From the NCBI RefSeq assembly GCF_000188015.2, contig NZ_AEUX02000001.1, positions 124,001 to 188,000 on the forward strand: DNA of 64,000 bases, written 5' to 3'. Made by a program: the position numbers and the translations under genes. The first letter of the stretch is position 1. Each line of letters begins with the position of its first letter. The DNA is from Streptococcus ictaluri 707-05. Its GTDB lineage: Bacteria; Bacillota; Bacilli; Lactobacillales; Streptococcaceae. Below, piece after piece: positions 19,404 through 33,618 of this stretch. Below the pieces are notes generated by a model that worked only from the letters and a program-made list of their open reading frames with translations, searched no databases and was not told the origin of the DNA.

Positions 19404-22400
19404 ATGAACAAACAAGTCACTCAAGGGTCTAAAACCTATAAATATGCCATCAAAAAGTTGAGCATAGGGGTTGTGTCGGTAGCTACTGGAGCGAGTATCT
19501 TACTTTATAGTCCACAGGTTTTAGCGCAAGAAGGTGGTCAGCCTCAGACAGCGCAAGCATCCAGTCAAGGATTTGATGGAGTTGAGGTAGATGATACAGC
19601 CGCTGTTTTAGCCATTCTTGATCATGAGGGGTTAAATCTTAGCCAGCCGGATTTTGTCTCTGAATCTGCTAATAGCCTTAAGAGTCAAAGCAGCTCAGCT
19701 GAATCGTTACCTGTAAACGGAGAAGCGCCTTCTAAAAGCCCTGCTCTAGCTCAAGAAATGTTAGAGGAGAAGCAGTCTAATTCAGAAATTGAAGCCAATC
19801 ATTTAAGAATTCACTTTAAAAATCTGCCACAGGATCAATCCCCAGAGGCATAGGGGTTATGTGTGTGGGATGATGTGGCTGAGCCATCCAAAGACTGGCC
19901 TAAAGGTGCCTTACCTTTAAGTGAAGCTCAAAAAGATTCTTATGGTTCTTATCTTGATCTTAAGTTGTCCGATCAAAAGCGGCAACAACTATCTTTCTTA
20001 ATCAATAATAAGGCTGGGGATAAAGTTGTTGATGACCATCATCTTAAGCTTTTAACAGACAAAATGAATGAAGCTTGGTTGGATGAAGACTTCAAGTCTT
20101 ATCCTTATCAACCTTTAGAGAAAGGGTTCATTCGAATCAATTATCAAAATGACAGTCAGACTTACGACAATCTAGCTGTTTGGCTATTTAAGGATGTTAA
20201 GACGCCTTCTACCGATTGGCCAAATGGTTTAGATTTGGTCAAAAGAGGTCCTTATGGTGCTTATGTAGATGTTCCTTTAAAGGAAGATGCTAAAGAAATT
20301 GGCTTTTGATTCTGGATAAGAGTAAGTCAGGTGATGCCATTAAGGTTCAACCGAAGGACTACCTTTTTAAAGATTTAGTTAATCATACACAAATCTTTGT
20401 TAAAGGCACCGATCCAAAAGTCTATAATAACCCTTACTATATTGATCAAGTCAGCCTAAAAGGTGCTCAACAAACAGAGCTAGATGAGTTAAGAGCAAGT
20501 TTTACGACTCTAGACGGTCTTGATAAGGATGATATACTAAAAGCTATCAAAGTTATGGACAAAGATGGTAAGGAAGTTGCCATAGATGACCTTAGCTTTG
20601 ATAAGGAAAATCCTGTGGTTATCCTTAAAGGCGATTTTAAAGTGGCCGGTTCAGACTATACCGTTACTTTTGGAGATTTAAGTCAGGTGGCTCGCCAATC
20701 CTGGCAATTAAAAGATAAGCTCTATACCTATGAGGGTGAGCTTGGTGCTAATTTATTTAAGGATGGTTCTGTTGACTTAGCCTTGTGGTCTCCGAGCGCT
20801 GATAGTGTTAAAGTTGTGATTTACGATAAAGACGATCAGACAAAAGTTCTTGGTCAGGTTGATCTGACTAAGTCGGAAAAAGGTGTCTGGACAAGTCATT
20901 TAAGTGCGGATAGTATTCGAGGGATTAGTGATTACACCGGTTATTACTATCTCTATGAAATCACACGTGGACAGAAAAAGGTTATGGTTTTGGATCCGTA
21001 TGCTAAATCGTTAGCGGCTTGGGATAGTAAGACTGTCACTGATGAGATTAAAACGGCAAAAGCTGCCTTTGTTAATTCTAGCTCACTAGGTCCTAAAGAC
21101 CTTGGTTTTGCTAAGATTGAAAACTTTAGCAAGCGTGAAGATGCTATCATCTATGGGGCACATGTACGAGATTTCACCTCTGACCAGGCTCTTGATGGTA
21201 AGTTGAGCAGCCCGTTTGGGACCTTCTCAGCTTTTGTGGAAAGACTAGATTACCTCAAGGATTTAGGAGTTACCCATGTGCAATTGTTACCTGTTCTAAG
21301 CTATTTTTATGTGAATGAGCTAGACAAAGCAAGATCCACAGCCTATACTTCCTCTGATAACAACTACAACTGGGGATATGACCCTCAAAGTTATTTTGCC
21401 CTGTCTGGTATGTATTCTGAAAATCCTAAAGATCCTGCGTTACGAATTTCAGAACTCAAAGAGTTGGTCAATGAGATTCATAAACGTGGTATGGGGGTCA
21501 TTCTAGATGTGGTTTATAATCACACTGCTAGGACTTATCTTTTTGAAGATTTAGAGCCTCATTATTATCATTTTATGAATGCTGATGGCACAGCCAGAGA
21601 GAGTTTTGGTGGTGGACGTTTGGGTACCACTCATGCGATGAGTCGTCGTGTTTTGGTGGATTCCATTACTTACTTAACAAATGAGTTTAAGGTGGATGGT
21701 TTTCGTTTTGATATGATGGGTGACCATGATGCACAAGCGATTGACCAAGCTTTTCAAGCGGCTAAGGCCATCAATCCTAATACTATTATGATAGGAGAGG
21801 GTTGGCGAACTTACCAAGGAGATGAAGGGCATAAAGAGCAAGCCGCAGATCAGGAGATGAAGGCAACTGATACTGTTGGTGTCTTTTCGGATGATATCAG
21901 AAATATTCTCAAAACCGGCTTCCCGAATGAAGGGACACCAGCTTTTATAACGGGTGGTGCTAAAGATATCGAAAGCCTCTTTAGATCAATCAAAGCGCAA
22001 CCAGCTAACTTTGAAGCTGATGATCCAGGTGATGTGGTGCAATATATTGCTGCTCATGATAATTTAACCTTACATGATGTGATTGCCAAATCCTTGAATC
22101 TTGACCCTAAATCAGCTCAAGAAGAGATTCATCGTCGCATTCGCTTAGGAAATACCCTTATCTTGACTTCTCAAGGAACTGCCTTCTTGCATTCAGGGCA
22201 AGAGTATGGTCGTAGCAAACAGTTGCTTAATAAAGATTACAAGTCAAAAGTGACTGATGATAAGGTACCAAATAAGGCGACACTTATTGATGCGGTGAAA
22301 GAGTACCCTTATTTTATTCACGATTCTTACGACTCTTCAGATGCCGTGAATCACTTTGATTGGACAAAAGCAACTGATAAAGAGTTTAATCCTATCTCGA

Positions 22401-23023
22401 CCAATACGCAAGCTTACACAGCAGGCCTAATTGCCCTCAGACGCTCAACAGACGCCTTTTGTAAAGCTAGTAAAGCAGAAGTAGAAGCTAGTGTCCATTT
22501 GATTGGTCAAATTGGGCAAGACGGTATCGAAAAAGAAGACAAGCTGATTGCCTATCAAACCAGAGATTCTAATGGCGATCTTTATGCTATTTTCGTTAAT
22601 GCTGACAGTCAATCTCGTCGTCTTCGCTTAAATGACAAATATCGTTTCTTGTTGAAAGGTCAAGTAATTGTCGATGCTGATAGGGCTGGTACTTCTGAAC
22701 TTAGCAATCCTAAAGGGGTTAGTTTCACTAAAGATGCGATAAATCTAGATGCTTTAACAGCTATTGTGATTAAAGTTGAAGCTCCTGACGTAGATAATAT
22801 AGAGCAAAGTCATCCGTCTAAAGAAATGACTGAGGTCATGCCTTTAGTCACCCAAAGCGCCAAAAATTCAGAAACAATTTCTCGGCAAACACAAAGTCAC
22901 GCAATCAAAGAGACCTTACCAAAAACGGGTACTCAAGATTCAAAAGGTCTAGTAGCAATGGGCTTGTTGGCATTAAGTGCTGCATTTAGGCTTGTTACCT
23001 TTAAGACAAGCTCTAAAAACTAG
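19404..23023 (+). pseudogene. pulA: Cell-wall pullulanase (pulA/spuA), two lesions
   Basis: This would encode a surface pullulanase of about 1205 residues that binds and debranches alpha-glucans such as glycogen. It starts behind GGGAGG with a YSIRK-like signal (KYAIKKLSIGVVSVATGAS). Two CBM41 modules (WDDVAEPSKDWP and WLFKDVKTPSTDWP), a GH13 catalytic domain (DVVYNHTA, GFRFDMMGDHD, MIGEGWRTY) and an LPKTG anchor follow. TAG at 19851-19853 interrupts EALGLCVWDD at the start of the first CBM41. The T run at 20304-20307 has lost one T, shifting the frame at KEIGF. From 20306 the remaining 905 codons are open but lack start, signal peptide and glycan-binding modules. In S. pyogenes the homologue is an intact adhesin-like enzyme. 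Confidence 0.93.
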
Positions 23024-23125
23024 TCATTCATCTTAAAAATTGATAAAATAGAATGATAAATAGGGGTCATCTATTGCTAACTTTAGTATATAAAGATTGC
23101 TCCAAGTCCGTGAAAGGAACATGAT

Positions 23126-23469
23126 ATGACGTTTTCAGAAAGTATTCTTGCTTTTCAAGAAGTGACCATAGCAGAGCTGACAGCTAAAATAGAGGCTGGG
23201 CAAGATTTATCTCTCTTTGTAGGACGAGAAAGTTGCCCTTATTGTCATCGATTTGCACCTAAGTTAGCGACTGTAGCTAAATAGGTTAAGGAGCCTATTT
23301 ATTTCCTTAACAGTGAAAGTCACGCTGATTTCTATGAGATACAAAGTTTTCGTAAGAAATACCAACTAGTGAAAGTACCTGCTTTGCTTGTGCTAAAAAA
23401 GGTCAGGCGCGTAGCGTTTGTGATTCCTCTCTTTCAGAAGAAGAAATTGTAACTTTCTTAGAAAATTAG
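23126..23469 (+). pseudogene. Thioredoxin-like (bacteriocin-transport-accessory type) gene, two lesions
   Basis: The ATG at 23126 opens a thioredoxin-fold protein of about 114 residues with the redox motif SCPYCHRF. Relatives in streptococci are often labelled bacteriocin transport accessory protein. TAG at 23282-23284 stops it after 52 residues. Beyond that the frame continues (VKEPIYFLNSES, KVPALLVL), then shifts at the A run 23395-23400, where a seventh A would restore KKGQARSVCDSSLSEEEIVTFLEN. It sits between pulA and yajC with an AAAGGAA ribosome site. The true role of the family is unclear. Confidence 0.8.
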
Positions 23470-23565
23470 GCAGGATATGGTATGTAGTTTTGGTAGCCAA
23501 ACCTTGCTATGTGCCAGTAAATCTGTTATAGTAGACATGACTTTTATAAAGACTAAGGAGAAATT

Positions 23566-23925
23566 ATGGGATTTCCAACAATTTTAATGTTTGTTGTTAT
23601 GATTGCATTGATTTGGTTCATGCAACGTCAACAAAAGAAACAAGCACAAGAACGCCAAAATCAGTTAAATGCCATTGAAAAAGGTGATGAAGTGGTAACC
23701 ATTGGTGGCATGTATGCGATGGTAGATGAAGTTGATACTGCTGCTAAAAAAATCGTGTTAGATGTGGATGGGGTTTACCTTCCTTTTGAATTAACAGCTA
23801 TCAAGCGCGTGGTTACTAAGGGTGGCACAGTTGACGCTCCTGTGGAAGCTGAGCAAGCGGTGATTGTTGAAGAGCCAGTCATTGACACACCTGAAGAAAA
23901 TCAGTCTATTATCGAAAACGATTAA
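23566..23925 (+). CDS. yajC: Sec translocase accessory subunit YajC
   Basis: The 119-residue protein has one N-terminal membrane span (PTILMFVVMIALIWFMQ) followed by the RQQKKQAQERQNQLNAIEKGDEVVTIGG block that defines YajC. An acidic tail follows. It assists the SecDF-type module of protein secretion at the membrane. It has a good AAGGAG site and a terminator right after it, so it is probably monocistronic. Confidence 0.93.
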   Translation: MGFPTILMFVVMIALIWFMQRQQKKQAQERQNQLNAIEKGDEVVTIGGMYAMVDEVDTAAKKIVLDVDGVYLPFELTAIKRVVTKGGTVDAPVEAEQAVIVEEPVIDTPEENQSIIEND

Positions 23926-23932
23926 TGATTAT

Positions 23933-23964
23933 AAGTCTGAGACACTATTGTTTCAGACTTTTTT
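23933..23964 (+). terminator. Terminator of yajC
   Basis: AAGTCTGAGACA pairs with TGTTTCAGACTT, followed by TTTT. Confidence 0.88.
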
Positions 23965-24118
23965 AATTCTTCAAAAGTGTGGTGATTTAATATAGGAAGT
24001 GAAAAAATAAGAAGGGGCTGCTTGGCTTTTTTTCAAGAAAGCCCTTAGAAAAAGCAAGCCAAATAGCCTATAATGTGGTAGAATAAGAGATAAGTATGCT
24101 TATAAATAAGGAAAAAAC

Positions 24119-24868
24119 ATGTTTGGATTAAAAACGAAATCGAAAAAAGTTATTTTGGACAAAATTCCAAAACATATTGGAATCATTATGGATGGTAATG
24201 GGCGTTGGGCTAAGAAACGACTCCATCCAAGAGTCTTTGGACACAAAGCTGGTATGGATGCTTTGCAAGATGTTACCGTTGCTGCTTCTGATTTAGGGGT
24301 GAAAGTGCTAACCGTCTATGCCTTCTCTACCGAAAATTGGTCAAGACCACAAGATGAAGTGTCATTTATCATGAATTTACCTGTTGAATTTTTTGACAAG
24401 TACGTTCCTGAGTTGCACCGAAATAATGTGAAAGTTCAGATGATTGGGGAAACTCATCGCTTACCTGAAGCAACCTTGGATGCTTTAAATGCTGCTATTG
24501 CAAAAACAAGACAAAACACAGGCTTGATTTTAAATTTTGCTTTGAACTATGGAGGACGTGCAGAAATCACAAATGCGGTTCGTCTCATTGCTCAAGATGT
24601 CTTGGATGCTAAGCTAAATCCTGATGATATAACAGAGGGCTTGATTGCCAATTACCTGATGACAGATCATCTTCCTTATCTTTATAGAGATCCTGATTTG
24701 ATTATCAGAACAAGTGGTGAGTTACGCTTGAGCAACTTTTTACCATGGCAATCGGCTTACAGTGAATTCTATTTCACTCCCGTCTTGTGGCCGGATTTTA
24801 AAAAGGCTGAGCTCATCAAGGCTATCGCCGAGTATAATAGTAGACAACGTCGCTATGGTGGGATTTAA
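24119..24868 (+). CDS. uppS: Undecaprenyl diphosphate synthase
   Basis: The 249-residue cis-prenyltransferase makes the C55 lipid carrier for cell wall synthesis from farnesyl diphosphate and isopentenyl diphosphate. Family signatures are HIGIIMDGNGRWAKKR with the catalytic Asp near residue 26, FGHKAGMDAL, TVYAFSTENWSRP, and the C-terminal RTSGELRLSNFLPWQSAYSEFYF. It is the first gene of the uppS-cdsA-rseP-proS-polC series. cdsA follows after 12 bp. A TATAAT box lies near 24068. Confidence 0.97.
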   Translation: MFGLKTKSKKVILDKIPKHIGIIMDGNGRWAKKRLHPRVFGHKAGMDALQDVTVAASDLGVKVLTVYAFSTENWSRPQDEVSFIMNLPVEFFDKYVPELHRNNVKVQMIGETHRLPEATLDALNAAIAKTRQNTGLILNFALNYGGRAEITNAVRLIAQDVLDAKLNPDDITEGLIANYLMTDHLPYLYRDPDLIIRTSGELRLSNFLPWQSAYSEFYFTPVLWPDFKKAELIKAIAEYNSRQRRYGGI

Positions 24869-24880
24869 AGGAGAAAAGAT

Positions 24881-25675
24881 ATGAGAGAACGTCTTATTTG
24901 GGGAGGAATTGCCGCCGCAATTTTCCTACCTTTTTTAATCATTGGAAGTCTTCCTTTTCAGCTTTTTGTTGGCTTATTAGCGATGATTGGAGTATCTGAA
25001 TTGTTAAAAATGAGAAGACTTGAAGTCTTTTCGTTTGAGGGAATTTTTGCCATGCTTGCCGCTTTTGTTTTGACGGTACCCATGGGAAATTATATGACTT
25101 TTTTACCTATTGATGCCAGTTTTGCTGCTTTTGGATTAATTGTCTTTTTCCTTTTAGCCGGTACAGTGATAAATAGTCAAGCTTATTCTTTTGAAGATGC
25201 TGCTTTCCCTATTGCTGCTAGCCTCTATGTTGGCATTGGTTTCCAAAATCTGGTCAATGCTCGCATGACAGGGATTGATAAGGTTTTACTAGCCCTTTTT
25301 ATTGTTTGGGCAACTGACATTGGAGCCTATATGATTGGGCGTCAATTTGGTCAGAGAAAGTTACTTCCTAAAGTCTCCCCTAACAAAACAGTCGAGGGAA
25401 GCCTAGGAGGTATCGCAAGTGCTGTCGTGGTATCTTTGCTATTTATGATCATTGATAGATCCGTCTATGCTCCACATAACTTCTTTGTGATGCTGCTTTT
25501 AGTAGCTTTATTTTCTATTTTTGCCCAATTTGGAGACTTGGTAGAAAGTGCCATGAAGCGCCATTTTGGTGTCAAAGATTCAGGTAAATTAATTCCTGGG
25601 CACGGTGGTATTTTAGATCGTTTTGATTCAATGATTTTTGTTTTTCCCATCATGCATCTATTTGGTTTGTTCTAA
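24881..25675 (+). CDS. cdsA: Phosphatidate cytidylyltransferase
   Basis: The 264-residue membrane enzyme converts phosphatidate and CTP to CDP-diacylglycerol for phospholipid synthesis. It has about seven membrane spans and the C-terminal CDS signature from KLLPKVSPNKTVEGSLGG to KDSGKLIPGHGGILDRFDSM. It lies between uppS (12 bp) and rseP (30 bp) in an apparent operon. Confidence 0.96.
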   Translation: MRERLIWGGIAAAIFLPFLIIGSLPFQLFVGLLAMIGVSELLKMRRLEVFSFEGIFAMLAAFVLTVPMGNYMTFLPIDASFAAFGLIVFFLLAGTVINSQAYSFEDAAFPIAASLYVGIGFQNLVNARMTGIDKVLLALFIVWATDIGAYMIGRQFGQRKLLPKVSPNKTVEGSLGGIASAVVVSLLFMIIDRSVYAPHNFFVMLLLVALFSIFAQFGDLVESAMKRHFGVKDSGKLIPGHGGILDRFDSMIFVFPIMHLFGLF

Positions 25676-25705
25676 GAAAAGAAAAAATAGACTGAAAGGA
25701 AATCT

Positions 25706-26965
25706 ATGTTAGGAATACTTACCTTTATTATTATTTTTGGGATTTTAGTTATTGTTCATGAATTTGGGCATTTCTATTTTGCTAAGAAATCGGGCATTCT
25801 TGTTCGAGAATTTGCTATTGGCATGGGGCCAAAATTATTTACCCACGTTGATAGTCAAGGAACCCTTTACACTATTCGTATCCTCCCTTTAGGCGGTTAT
25901 GTTCGCATGGCAGGTTGGGGCGATGATAAAACAGAAATAAAAACTGGAACACCAGCCAGCTTAACCTTGAATGAGGCTGGAATGGTGTCACGTATCAATC
26001 TATCGCATAGTAAAATTGACCCAACAAGTCTTCCTATGAATGTGACGGCTTACGATTTAGAGGAACAATTGACGATTACAGGTCTGGTTCTTGATGAGAC
26101 AAAAACCTACCCGGTAGATCATGATGCCACCATTGTAGAAGAAGATGGGACTGAGGTTCGCATTGCCCCTCTTGATGTTCAGTATCAGAATGCTTCTATC
26201 GGAGGACGTTTGATTACTAACTTTGCAGGGCCTATGAATAACTTTATCCTAGGTATTATCGTTTTTGTCATTCTGGTCTTTTTGCAAGGTGGCGTTCCTG
26301 ATTCCAGTACCAACCATATTCGTGTGTCAGAAAATGGACCAGCCGCAAAAGCTGGTATCAAAGATAATGACCAAATTATCAAAATTGAACACTCTAAGAT
26401 TGACAACTGGGATGATCTAGTTCGTGCGGTGTCACTGAGTACATCAGGAAAAGAAGCTAAGAAATCCTTAGAGGTTACTTACCAACGAGGTCAAAAGACA
26501 AAAACAGTTACCATAATGCCTAAAAAAGTCAATAATAGTTACATTTTAGGTGTACAAGCACCTTTAAAAACAGGATTAATGGATAAAATTCTGGGTGGCT
26601 TCAAATTAGCTGGTCGAGGGGCTCTACTTATTATCGTGGCTCTAAAAGGTTTGATTACAGCCTTTAGCTTAGATAAGTTAGGTGGACCAGTAGCCATGTT
26701 TCAAATGTCCAACCAAGCAGCACAAAATGGCTTGGAGTCGGTATTGAATCTCATGGCTATGCTGTCCATTAACCTTGGGATTTTCAATTTAATTCCTATC
26801 CCAGCACTAGATGGTGGCAAGATTCTGATGAATATCATCGAGGCTATTCGTCGCAAACCCCTCAAGCAAGAAACAGAAACCTATATCACTTTAGTGGGTG
26901 TGGCTATCATGGTTGTCTTAATGGTAGCAGTAACCTGGAATGATATTATGCGTGTTTTCTTCTAA
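25706..26965 (+). CDS. rseP: Site-2-type intramembrane metalloprotease RseP/Eep
   Basis: The 419-residue protease cleaves membrane-embedded peptides, in streptococci and enterococci including signal-peptide remnants that act as pheromones. The zinc motif HEFGH lies in the first membrane span (residues 18-22). A PDZ domain occupies about residues 195-270, and the third metal ligand is in the LDGG motif of [12 protein letters not shown] near the C-terminus. There are four membrane spans. An AAAGGA ribosome site precedes it. Confidence 0.95.
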   Translation: MLGILTFIIIFGILVIVHEFGHFYFAKKSGILVREFAIGMGPKLFTHVDSQGTLYTIRILPLGGYVRMAGWGDDKTEIKTGTPASLTLNEAGMVSRINLSHSKIDPTSLPMNVTAYDLEEQLTITGLVLDETKTYPVDHDATIVEEDGTEVRIAPLDVQYQNASIGGRLITNFAGPMNNFILGIIVFVILVFLQGGVPDSSTNHIRVSENGPAAKAGIKDNDQIIKIEHSKIDNWDDLVRAVSLSTSGKEAKKSLEVTYQRGQKTKTVTIMPKKVNNSYILGVQAPLKTGLMDKILGGFKLAGRGALLIIVALKGLITAFSLDKLGGPVAMFQMSNQAAQNGLESVLNLMAMLSINLGIFNLIPIPALDGGKILMNIIEAIRRKPLKQETETYITLVGVAIMVVLMVAVTWNDIMRVFF

Positions 26966-27098
26966 TCAAACAAGAATGATAGCCGAAGAGTCTGATAAGA
27001 AGGGCTCTTTCGACTTCGCTTGTCTTTAAAGTAAAAATGGAAAGGAATACCTGTTCAATACAAGGAGTAGCTAGTCAAGTGGCCTCCAAATGATTTGA

Positions 27099-28979
<1,881 letters not shown>

Positions 28980-28985
28980 AGAGTA

Positions 28986-29015
28986 AGATGATGACAAATG
29001 TCGTCATCTTTTTTT
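28986..29015 (+). terminator. Terminator of proS
   Basis: AGATGATGACA pairs with TGTCGTCATCT (one mismatch), followed by seven T residues. Confidence 0.88.
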
Positions 29016-29096
29016 GTTATTGGCAAGCTTTTAGAAAAACTCGAAAAATCCAAGTATTTGTGTTAAAATAGAGCCTAAGAAAATCAGGAGAAAATT

Positions 29097-32000
29097 ATGT
29101 CAGATTTATTCGTTAAATTGATGGAACAAATTGAAATGCCGCTTGAAATGAGACGTTCAAGTGCTTTTTCGTCTGCTGATATTATTGAAGTCAAGGTTCA
29201 TGCTTTGTCACGGCTATGGGAATTTCATTTTTCTTTTGCCCATATTTTACCTATTGCCATTTATAAAGAACTGGCTGATCGTTTGCAAAGAAGCTTTCAA
29301 GCTGCTGATATTAAGGTGACCTTTACCATTCAAGTAAAAGAGCCACAGTTTTCAGACCAAGACTTGCAGGCTTACTACCGAGAAGCTTTTGAGTATCCTC
29401 CTTGTAATGGGGCTAGTTTTAAATCATCTTTTTCCACTTTAAAAGTGGCTTACCTAGACCAAAAACTGATCATTTCAGCTCCCCATTTTGTTAATAATGA
29501 CCACTTCAGGAAAAACCATCTGCCCAATCTGGCTAAACAGTTTGAACGATTTGGATTCGCCCCTCTAATCATTGATATGGTTTCAGATCAGGAAATGACT
29601 GAGCAGTTGACCAATCATTACGAATCAAGTCGTCAGGCTATTTTAGAAAAAGCAGTCCAAAATAATCTTGAAGCTCAAAAATCCTTAGAAGCCATGCAGC
29701 CACCGGCAGAAGAAGCCCCTGCTGCCCCAAAATTTGACTACAAAGAGCGTGTGGCCCAGCGTCAAGCTGGATTTGAAAAAGCAACCATCACACCAATGGT
29801 TGAGATTGATTCTGAAGAAAATCGTATCGTCTTTGAAGGTATGGTTTTTGATGTGGAACGAAAAACCACACGTACGGGCCGACATATTATCAACTTTAAG
29901 ATGACCGATTACACGTCCTCTTTTGCCATGCAAAAATGGGCCAAGGACGATGATGACCTTCGGAAATACGATATGATTGCTAAAGGAGCCTGGTTGCGGG
30001 TACAAGGCAATATCGAAAACAATCCCTTTACCAAAAGTTTGACCATGAATGTCCAACAGGTGAAAGAAATTGTTCATCACGATCGTAAGGATTTGATGCC
30101 AGAGGGACAAAAACGGGTGGAATTTCATGCCCATACTAACATGTCCACAATGGACGCCCTACCAACAGTTGAAACTTTGATTGATACCGCAGCTAAGTGG
30201 GGACATAAGGCTGTTGCTATCACCGATCATGCTAATGTGCAGAGTTTTCCACATGGTTATCACCGAGCACGCAAGGCAGGCATCAAAGCTATTTTTGGCT
30301 TGGAAGCTAATATTGTTGAGGATAAGGTTCCGATTTCTTATCAGCCTGTGGATATGGATTTGCATGAAGCCACTTATGTTGTCTTTGACGTTGAGACCAC
30401 AGGTCTGTCTGCTATGAATAATGACCTGATTCAGATTGCAGCCTCTAAGATGTTTAAGGGCAATATTGTCGAGCAATTTGACGAATTTATTGATCCAGGA
30501 CATCCCTTGTCAGCCTTTACCACTGAGTTGACCGGTATTACAGACAAGCATTTGCAAGGGGCAAAGCCCTTATGTCAAGTCTTAGAAGCATTTCAAGCCT
30601 TTTGTCAAGACAGTATTTTAGTAGCCCATAATGCCAGTTTTGACGTTGGCTTTATGAATGCCAACTATGAGCGCTACAACTTACCTAAGATTAGCCAGCC
30701 TGTCATTGATACTCTTGAGTTTGCTAGAAACCTTTATCCTGAGTTCAAACGTCATGGTTTGGGGCCTTTGACCAAGCGCTTCCAAGTTAGCTTGGACCAT
30801 CACCATATGGCCAACTATGATGCCGAAGCCACTGGCCGCTTGCTTTTTATTTTCTTAAAAGAAGCACGAGAAAAGCGTGGCATCACTAATCTTTTAGAGC
30901 TCAATACCAAACTGGTGGCAGAAGATTCTTATAAAAAAGCACGTATCAAGCATGCGACTATTTATGTGCAAAACCAGGTTGGTTTGAAAAACATGTTTAA
31001 GTTGGTGAGTTTGACCAATGTCAAGTATTTTGAAGGGGTTCCTCGACTACCAAGAACGGTCTTAGACCAACACAGAGAAGGTCTCTTGATTGGTTCTGGC
31101 TGCTCGGAAGGTGAAGTCTTTGATGCCGTTTTATCTCAAGGTGTAGATGCAGCTGTTGAGATAGCCAAGTACTATGACTTCATTGAGATTATGCCGCCTG
31201 CTATTTATGAACCACTGATTGCAAGGGAATTAATCAAGGACCAAGCAGGAATTGGAAAGGTTATTAGTGATTTGATTGAAGTGGGGCGTCGCCTTGACAA
31301 GCCTGTTTTGGCAACGGGAAATGTCCACTATATAGAGCCTGAAGACGAGATTTACCGCGAGATCATCGTGCGTAGTCTGGGTCAAGGGGCTATGATTAAC
31401 AGAACCATTGGACGCGGTGAGGGGGCAAAACCAGCACCTCTTCCTAAAGCACACTTTCGAACAACCAATGAGATGTTGGATGACTTTGCCTTTCTTGGTA
31501 AAGATTTGGCTTATCAAGTGGTTGTGCAAAATACCCAGGACTTTGCTGATCGTATTGAAGAGGTTGAGGTGGTTAAGGGGGATCTTTATACCCCTTATAT
31601 CGATAAGGCCGAAGAGACCGTTGCAGAGTTAACCTATCAGAAAGCCTTTGAAATATACGGCAATCCCTTGCCAGATATTATTGATTTACGTATCGAAAAA
31701 GAATTGACCTCTATTTTGGGGAATGGTTTTGCGGTGATTTACTTGGCCTCTCAGCTCTTGGTAAATCGCTCTAATGAACGAGGTTACTTAGTAGGATCAC
31801 GTGGTTCTGTTGGGTCTAGCTTTGTGGCGACCATGATTGGCATCACAGAAGTTAACCCTATGCCTCCCCATTATGTCTGTCCTAAGTGTCAACACTCAGA
31901 ATTTATTACAGATGGTTCTGTAGGATCAGGTTATGATTTACCGAATAAACCTTGTCCGAAATGCGGAACGACCTATCAAAAAGACGGTCAAGACATTCCC

Positions 32001-33494
32001 TTTGAAACCTTCCTTGGTTTTGATGGGGACAAGGTTCCTGATATTGATTTGAACTTTTCAGGTGATGATCAACCCAGTGCCCATTTAGATGTTCGCGATA
32101 TTTTTGGAGCAGAATATGCTTTTAGAGCTGGGACCGTTGGTACGGTTGCTGAAAAAACAGCCTATGGATTTGTCAAAAGATACGAACGTGATTACGGGAA
32201 GTTTTACCGAGATGCTGAGGTGGATCGTCTAGCAACAGGGGCTGCGGGTGTGAAACGTACAACGGGTCAGCACCCGGGAGGAATTGTTGTTATTCCAAAC
32301 TATATGGATGTTTATGATTTCACCCCTGTACAGTATCCTGCCGATGATGTGTCAGCTTCTTGGCAGACGACTCACTTTAACTTCCATGATATCGATGAGA
32401 ATGTTTTGAAGCTAGATATACTAGGACATGATGATCCTACCATGATTCGAAAACTACAAGACTTATCAGGTATTGATCCTATCAGCATACCTGCTGATGA
32501 CCCAGGAGTTATGGCTCTCTTTTCTGGTACGGAAGTGCTTGGAGTGACTCCTGAGCAAATTGGGACACCAACTGGGATGCTAGGGATTCCTGAATTTGGG
32601 ACTAACTTTGTTCGAGGCATGGTCAATGAAACCCATCCGACCACTTTTGCGGAGTTATTACAATTATCAGGGCTTTCACACGGAACCGATGTTTGGTTAG
32701 GCAATGCCCAAGATTTGATCAAAGATGGGACAGCCACTCTAAAAACAGTAATTGGTTGTCGTGATGATATTATGGTTTACCTTATGCACGCAGGCTTGCA
32801 ACCTAAGATGGCCTTTACCATCATGGAGCGGGTGCGTAAGGGCATGTGGCTTAAGATTTCAGAAGATGAGCGCAACTCTTACATCCAGGCGATGCGAGAA
32901 AACAAGGTACCAGATTGGTATATTGAGTCCTGCGGTAAGATCAAGTACATGTTCCCTAAAGCCCATGCGGCAGCCTATGTCTTGATGGCCCTTCGAGTGG
33001 CCTACTTTAAGGTGCATCACCCTATTATGTATTATTGTGCCTATTTCTCCATTCGTGCTAAGGCTTTTGAGTTAAAAACCATGAGTGGTGGCTTAGAGGC
33101 TGTCAAAGCCAGAATGGAAGACATCAGCCTTAAGCGTAAAAACAACGAAGCCACTAATGTGGAAAATGATCTCTTTACCACGCTTGAAATTGTCAATGAA
33201 ATGTTGGAACGTGGTTTCAAATTTGGTAAATTAGACCTTTACAAGAGTGATGCCACGGAGTTTCAAATTGAAGGAGATACTTTAATACCACCTTTTATTG
33301 CCTTAGAAGGCTTGGGGGAAAACGTGGCCAAGCAAATTGTCAGAGCACGACAAGAAGGAGAGTTCCTCTCTAAAATGGAGCTCCGCAAACGAGGTGGTTC
33401 TTCTAGTACCCTAGTCGAAAAAATGGATGATATGGGGATTTTGGGTAATCTACCTGAGGACAACCAATTGAGTTTATTTGATGATTTTTTCTAA
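29097..33494 (+). CDS. polC: DNA polymerase III alpha subunit, PolC type
   Basis: This is the 1465-residue replicative polymerase of low-GC Gram-positives. In order it has an N-terminal domain, an OB fold (about 230-320), a split PHP domain starting [15 protein letters not shown], an inserted 3'-5' exonuclease of the DEDDh type ([44 protein letters not shown]), the zinc finger CPKC...CPKCGTTY, and the catalytic palm with [12 protein letters not shown]. The end motif [10 protein letters not shown] fits a beta-clamp-binding QLSLF. It has its own GGAG site and promoter region after the proS terminator. The 4.4-kb frame is fully open. Confidence 0.98.
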   Translation: MSDLFVKLMEQIEMPLEMRRSSAFSSADIIEVKVHALSRLWEFHFSFAHILPIAIYKELADRLQRSFQAADIKVTFTIQVKEPQFSDQDLQAYYREAFEYPPCNGASFKSSFSTLKVAYLDQKLIISAPHFVNNDHFRKNHLPNLAKQFERFGFAPLIIDMVSDQEMTEQLTNHYESSRQAILEKAVQNNLEAQKSLEAMQPPAEEAPAAPKFDYKERVAQRQAGFEKATITPMVEIDSEENRIVFEGMVFDVERKTTRTGRHIINFKMTDYTSSFAMQKWAKDDDDLRKYDMIAKGAWLRVQGNIENNPFTKSLTMNVQQVKEIVHHDRKDLMPEGQKRVEFHAHTNMSTMDALPTVETLIDTAAKWGHKAVAITDHANVQSFPHGYHRARKAGIKAIFGLEANIVEDKVPISYQPVDMDLHEATYVVFDVETTGLSAMNNDLIQIAASKMFKGNIVEQFDEFIDPGHPLSAFTTELTGITDKHLQGAKPLCQVLEAFQAFCQDSILVAHNASFDVGFMNANYERYNLPKISQPVIDTLEFARNLYPEFKRHGLGPLTKRFQVSLDHHHMANYDAEATGRLLFIFLKEAREKRGITNLLELNTKLVAEDSYKKARIKHATIYVQNQVGLKNMFKLVSLTNVKYFEGVPRLPRTVLDQHREGLLIGSGCSEGEVFDAVLSQGVDAAVEIAKYYDFIEIMPPAIYEPLIARELIKDQAGIGKVISDLIEVGRRLDKPVLATGNVHYIEPEDEIYREIIVRSLGQGAMINRTIGRGEGAKPAPLPKAHFRTTNEMLDDFAFLGKDLAYQVVVQNTQDFADRIEEVEVVKGDLYTPYIDKAEETVAELTYQKAFEIYGNPLPDIIDLRIEKELTSILGNGFAVIYLASQLLVNRSNERGYLVGSRGSVGSSFVATMIGITEVNPMPPHYVCPKCQHSEFITDGSVGSGYDLPNKPCPKCGTTYQKDGQDIPFETFLGFDGDKVPDIDLNFSGDDQPSAHLDVRDIFGAEYAFRAGTVGTVAEKTAYGFVKRYERDYGKFYRDAEVDRLATGAAGVKRTTGQHPGGIVVIPNYMDVYDFTPVQYPADDVSASWQTTHFNFHDIDENVLKLDILGHDDPTMIRKLQDLSGIDPISIPADDPGVMALFSGTEVLGVTPEQIGTPTGMLGIPEFGTNFVRGMVNETHPTTFAELLQLSGLSHGTDVWLGNAQDLIKDGTATLKTVIGCRDDIMVYLMHAGLQPKMAFTIMERVRKGMWLKISEDERNSYIQAMRENKVPDWYIESCGKIKYMFPKAHAAAYVLMALRVAYFKVHHPIMYYCAYFSIRAKAFELKTMSGGLEAVKARMEDISLKRKNNEATNVENDLFTTLEIVNEMLERGFKFGKLDLYKSDATEFQIEGDTLIPPFIALEGLGENVAKQIVRARQEGEFLSKMELRKRGGSSSTLVEKMDDMGILGNLPEDNQLSLFDDFF

Positions 33495-33537
33495 AGGGTT
33501 GGTGAGAGCATTTCACTAACAATACGATAAAGTGAGT

Positions 33538-33561
33538 GGGACAAGACCGACTTCTTGTCCC
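33538..33561 (+). terminator. Hairpin after polC, dispersed GTGGGAC-type element
   Basis: GGGACAAGA pairs with TCTTGTCCC. The surrounding AGTGGGAC...GTCCCGCTA form is a hairpin common between streptococcal genes. There is no strong T tail, so its role as terminator is uncertain. Confidence 0.5.
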
Positions 33562-33570
33562 GCTACTTAA

Positions 33571-33590
33571 ATTGATTAATACTAATCAGT
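33571..33590. promoter_or_regulatory. Inverted repeat upstream of the MarR gene
   Basis: TGATTA and TAATCA (33573-33588, 4-base gap; extended ATTGATTA/TAATCAGT) stand 30 bp before the MarR-type regulator start. Size and position fit an autoregulatory MarR operator; this is inference. Confidence 0.5.
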
Positions 33591-33618
33591 GACATATAAA
33601 ATAAAGCGAGGAAATAAG

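Noticed and set aside
20306..23023. The long downstream part of pulA as a functional gene of its own
   Set aside because: There is no ribosome site at 20306, the first codons are the old coding frame, and signal peptide and CBM41 modules are cut off.
24003..24066. Complex AT/GC hairpin region before uppS as a regulatory RNA
   Set aside because: GGCTTGC/GCAAGCC-like fragments occur but no consistent stem with tail or alternative structure could be drawn.
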